64,000 bases of DNA, from positions 49,812 to 113,811 of the forward strand of contig JADKKR010000013.1 in the NCBI GenBank assembly GCA_016720395.1. Direction: 5' to 3'. The notes below the pieces were generated by a model, which did no database searches, was not told where the DNA came from, and was given only the letters and a program-made list of their open reading frames with translations. The translations under genes were made by a program, and so were the position numbers. Source of the stretch: Geobacteraceae bacterium (GTDB lineage Bacteria > Desulfobacterota > Desulfuromonadia > Geobacterales > Pseudopelobacteraceae). Below are positions 61,678 to 64,000 of the stretch, one piece after another (position 1 is the first letter of the stretch; each line of letters begins with the position of its first letter).

Positions 61678-63558
61678 ATGTGCGGCATTTTCGGATTTGT
61701 CGGTGATATAGCGCGGGAATCGGCACTTCTCTGTACAAATATGCTTGCCCATCGGGGACCTGATGGCTGTGGTTTATGGGAGGGCAATGGAATCACTCTT
61801 GGCCACAGACGCCTGTCCATTCTTGACCTCTCGGCCGCCGGTGCGCAACCCATGTCTTTTGCTGACGGGCGATACCAGATTACCTATAACGGTGAGATAT
61901 ACAATTTTATAGAAATACGAAAAGAGCTTTCTGATAAGGGCCATAGCTTTGTTTCTGATTCGGATACGGAAGTCCTGCTGGCAGCATTTTCTGAATGGGG
62001 TGAAAAATGCCTGTTGAAGTTGAATGGAATGTGGGCATTTGCAATCTGGGATTCTATTGAGCAGGCGCTGTTTATAAGCCGTGACCGCTTCGGGAAAAAA
62101 CCACTTTTCTATACTGCGACCAAATCAGGCTTCGCCTTTGCTTCGGAAATGAAGGCTCTCTTTCCTGTAATGTGTGAAGTCAGGCCGAACAGTAAACTGG
62201 TGCGTGAGGCGACAACTGATTATAACTGTTTTAACTACGAGCATACTGCAGACACCCTGATCGAAGGAATAAACAGGTTTCCTGCAGGACATTCCGGCTG
62301 GCTGCGCCAGGGACGACTACAGCTGAGTCGCTGGTGGTGTACCCTGGATCATTTGCCAACTATCCCGGATAGATATGAAGAACAGGTTGAAGTCTTCAGG
62401 GAACTGTTTATTGACGCATGCAAGCTGAGGATGCGCAGTGATGTGCCGATAGGAACTGCATTAAGCGGTGGTTTAGACTCCAGCGCAACAATTTCCGTTA
62501 TGGCCCACATTTCTAAAACAGTCAGGGACGAACGCTCATCTACTGACTGGCAGCATGCTTTCGTCGCCTGTTTTCCCGGAACGTTTCTTGATGAAAGCCG
62601 CTATGCGAGGATGGTTACCGACCATCTGGGGATTAATGCAACCTTTGTGGACATAGATCCGCTCGCTGTCCTGGACCGGCTTGAAAATTACATTTACCTC
62701 TTTGAAGACCTTTACATAACCAGCCCGATACCATTTATGATGACATACGGATCCATGAGGCAGAAGAATGTCAGGGTCACCATTGATGGTCATGGAGCAG
62801 ATGAATTGTTTGCAGGGTATACGTTTGACTTTATACATGCCCTGAAAGATGCCGGCTGTAATGTGCATAATGTAAGAAGTGTCCTGCATGCATATTGCAC
62901 TGCCTATTCCGCCAGTGCTGACCCGAAGTCAGTCCCTTCTGCTGCCCGGACGTTTTTGAACTGGCATGCCGACAACATCTTAAAAACTGTTTTTAAGCGA
63001 AGAGTCTCATCGCAGGACGAAAAACATCCCTGCTGGAAGCGTCTGGATGCGCTTTCAAAGGTACTGTATATCTCTGCCCATGAAACAGTTCTGCCCACAT
63101 TGCTGAGGAATTACGACCGTTACAGTATGGCAAATGGAGTCGAAATTCGGATGCCGTTTATGGACCACCGGATAGTATGTTTTGCCTCTTCCCTCCCATG
63201 GGATTCAAAGATTCGTGGCGGCTTTTCAAAGTCGATCATCAGGGACGCAGTGGCACCTTTTATGCCGCATGAAATTGCATACAGAAGAAGCAAGATCGGT
63301 TTTAACACTCCCTTTGTTGAATGGCTGCAAGGGCCTTTGCGCGGCTATTTTGAGGATGTGCTTTCATCTACGGCTTTCAGGCAGTCTGAACTCATCGAGC
63401 CTGACGCCATATCCGCCCTGCTACGAAAAATACTGGATAACCCGGACGCCTCTTTTGATTCCGGTGTACATGCCTGGACGGCAATTATGCCTTTTTTTTG
63501 GGAGCAGCATTTCTTAAAGGGCTGGAAAGGTCGGATAAAAAGTCAGTACAATTGTTGA
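61678..63558 (+). CDS. asnB: Asparagine synthetase-like amidotransferase (second copy)
   Basis: A 626-residue AsnB-type protein: MCGIFGFVGD with Cys2, glutaminase motif YNGEIYNFIEIRKEL, RDRFGKKPLFYT, synthetase P-loop GTALSGGLDSSATI, and GHGADELFAGY. It differs widely from the copy at 45283, so it is not a recent duplicate. Both probably amidate sugar carboxylates or peptidic parts of the surface glycan. Translation starts at ATG 61678; no strong ribosome binding site is seen. Confidence 0.92.
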   Translation: MCGIFGFVGDIARESALLCTNMLAHRGPDGCGLWEGNGITLGHRRLSILDLSAAGAQPMSFADGRYQITYNGEIYNFIEIRKELSDKGHSFVSDSDTEVLLAAFSEWGEKCLLKLNGMWAFAIWDSIEQALFISRDRFGKKPLFYTATKSGFAFASEMKALFPVMCEVRPNSKLVREATTDYNCFNYEHTADTLIEGINRFPAGHSGWLRQGRLQLSRWWCTLDHLPTIPDRYEEQVEVFRELFIDACKLRMRSDVPIGTALSGGLDSSATISVMAHISKTVRDERSSTDWQHAFVACFPGTFLDESRYARMVTDHLGINATFVDIDPLAVLDRLENYIYLFEDLYITSPIPFMMTYGSMRQKNVRVTIDGHGADELFAGYTFDFIHALKDAGCNVHNVRSVLHAYCTAYSASADPKSVPSAARTFLNWHADNILKTVFKRRVSSQDEKHPCWKRLDALSKVLYISAHETVLPTLLRNYDRYSMANGVEIRMPFMDHRIVCFASSLPWDSKIRGGFSKSIIRDAVAPFMPHEIAYRRSKIGFNTPFVEWLQGPLRGYFEDVLSSTAFRQSELIEPDAISALLRKILDNPDASFDSGVHAWTAIMPFFWEQHFLKGWKGRIKSQYNC

Positions 63559-63619
63559 CGGCAAAGGACGTATCCGCCCGGTTTCCGGAATGAGTCACTT
63601 CACGGCGAATATATCTAAT

Positions 63620-64000
63620 ATGCGTACATTTCATATAAACAGGTACATACCAGTGAACCTCGCCCCTGTAACTCTTTTTGTTTATAACCGCCCATGGCAC
63701 ACCCGCCGGACAATTGAGTCGCTGCAACTTAATGATCTTGCTGCAGATAGCGATCTCTTCATCTATGCAGATGGCCCCAAATCCTCAGATCATGCGGGCG
63801 TTGTACAAGAGGTACGGGAATTTATTCGCGGTATCGGTGGTTTTAAATCAATAACTGTCATAGAACGCGAACAGAATCTGGGTCTAGCTCGCTCAATCAT
63901 CTTCGGCGTCAGCGAAGTCGTCAACAAATTTGGCAGGATAATTGTGCTGGAGGACGATCTGGTAACGTCCCGGCATTTTTTGCAGTTTATGAATCGAGCG
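63620..64000 (+). CDS. HlpA-like GT-A sugar transferase, N-terminal part (cut by window edge)
   Basis: The frame is open to the last base, 127 codons from ATG 63620 (GTG 63653 is an alternative). It has TLFVYNRPWHTRRTIESLQ, FIYADGPKSSDHAG, EREQNLGLARSIIFGVSEVV and IIVLEDDLVTSRHFLQFM, the same layout as the gene at 55015 (NLG motif, then acidic EDD). It continues the polysaccharide cluster beyond the window. Confidence 0.82.
   Translation, partial: MRTFHINRYIPVNLAPVTLFVYNRPWHTRRTIESLQLNDLAADSDLFIYADGPKSSDHAGVVQEVREFIRGIGGFKSITVIEREQNLGLARSIIFGVSEVVNKFGRIIVLEDDLVTSRHFLQFMNRA

Noticed and set aside
1..64000. CRISPR arrays, tRNA genes, rRNA genes, prophage and defence systems
   Set aside because: No repeated spacer pattern, tRNA-like cloverleaf, rRNA stretch, phage structural gene or known defence gene was recognised.

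Overview
The window is a chromosomal segment of a Geobacter-like deltaproteobacterium (Geobacterales/Desulfuromonadales). This rests on gene content: a short 59-residue type IV pilin of the Geobacter kind under sigma-54 promoters with a PilA-C/Spc-like partner gene, a monomeric NADP isocitrate dehydrogenase next to mdh and a korDABC 2-oxoglutarate:ferredoxin oxidoreductase, and a GGDEF response regulator beside hisS that carries the Hypr signature known from Geobacter GacA. I saw no rRNA, tRNA, CRISPR array, insertion sequence or prophage.

Region 1 (1-9.6 kb) is central metabolism: the end of aspS and a LysM lipoprotein, then two unrelated isocitrate dehydrogenases in tandem, malate dehydrogenase, a strong terminator, and korDABC closed by another strong terminator. 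Region 2 (9.7-33.3 kb) is housekeeping: a UPF0182 membrane protein, a TerC-family protein under a yybP-ykoY (manganese) riboswitch with a ribbon-helix-helix gene between them, rimI-pyrK-pyrD, a LysR regulator divergent from a rhodanese/DUF3047 pair, a very small RCKP rubredoxin-like protein, a GAF-GspE-type secretion ATPase, mutM, fbp, comEC, the Hypr GGDEF regulator and hisS.

Region 3 (33.3-39.7 kb) is a pilin locus: two near-identical pilA genes, each with its own perfect -24/-12 promoter, a PilA-C-like gene that appears frameshifted near its end, a terminator, then a tightly overlapping operon (ABC permease, TPR protein with a pseudopilin-like tail, ABC ATPase, TMTC-like GT-C membrane protein with TPRs, UbiA-family prenyltransferase). 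Each gene in this run overlaps the next by a few bases, which suggests one export or glycosylation unit attached to the pilins. The pilBTCSR assembly and control genes that flank pilA in Geobacter sulfurreducens are not here.

Region 4 (39.6-64 kb) is a surface-polysaccharide cluster: at least twelve glycosyltransferase-like genes, six intact methyltransferases and one remnant, a Wzm/Wzt exporter whose Wzt carries a long C-terminal domain, and two asparagine-synthetase-like amidotransferases. From about 47 to 52 kb the sequence becomes AT-rich, most strongly at 48.8-52.0 kb, where a methyltransferase, a DPM1-like transferase and a multi-membrane-span protein look like an acquired sugar-modification cassette. 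The layout fits an ABC-transporter-dependent O-antigen or capsule with methylated and amidated sugars.

The most interesting feature is the physical linkage gacA-like Hypr cyclase - hisS - sigma-54 tandem pilA - pilin-associated operon. Cyclic AMP-GMP signalling is known to govern surface life and extracellular electron transfer in Geobacter, and here the predicted synthase lies about 1.4 kb from the pilins.
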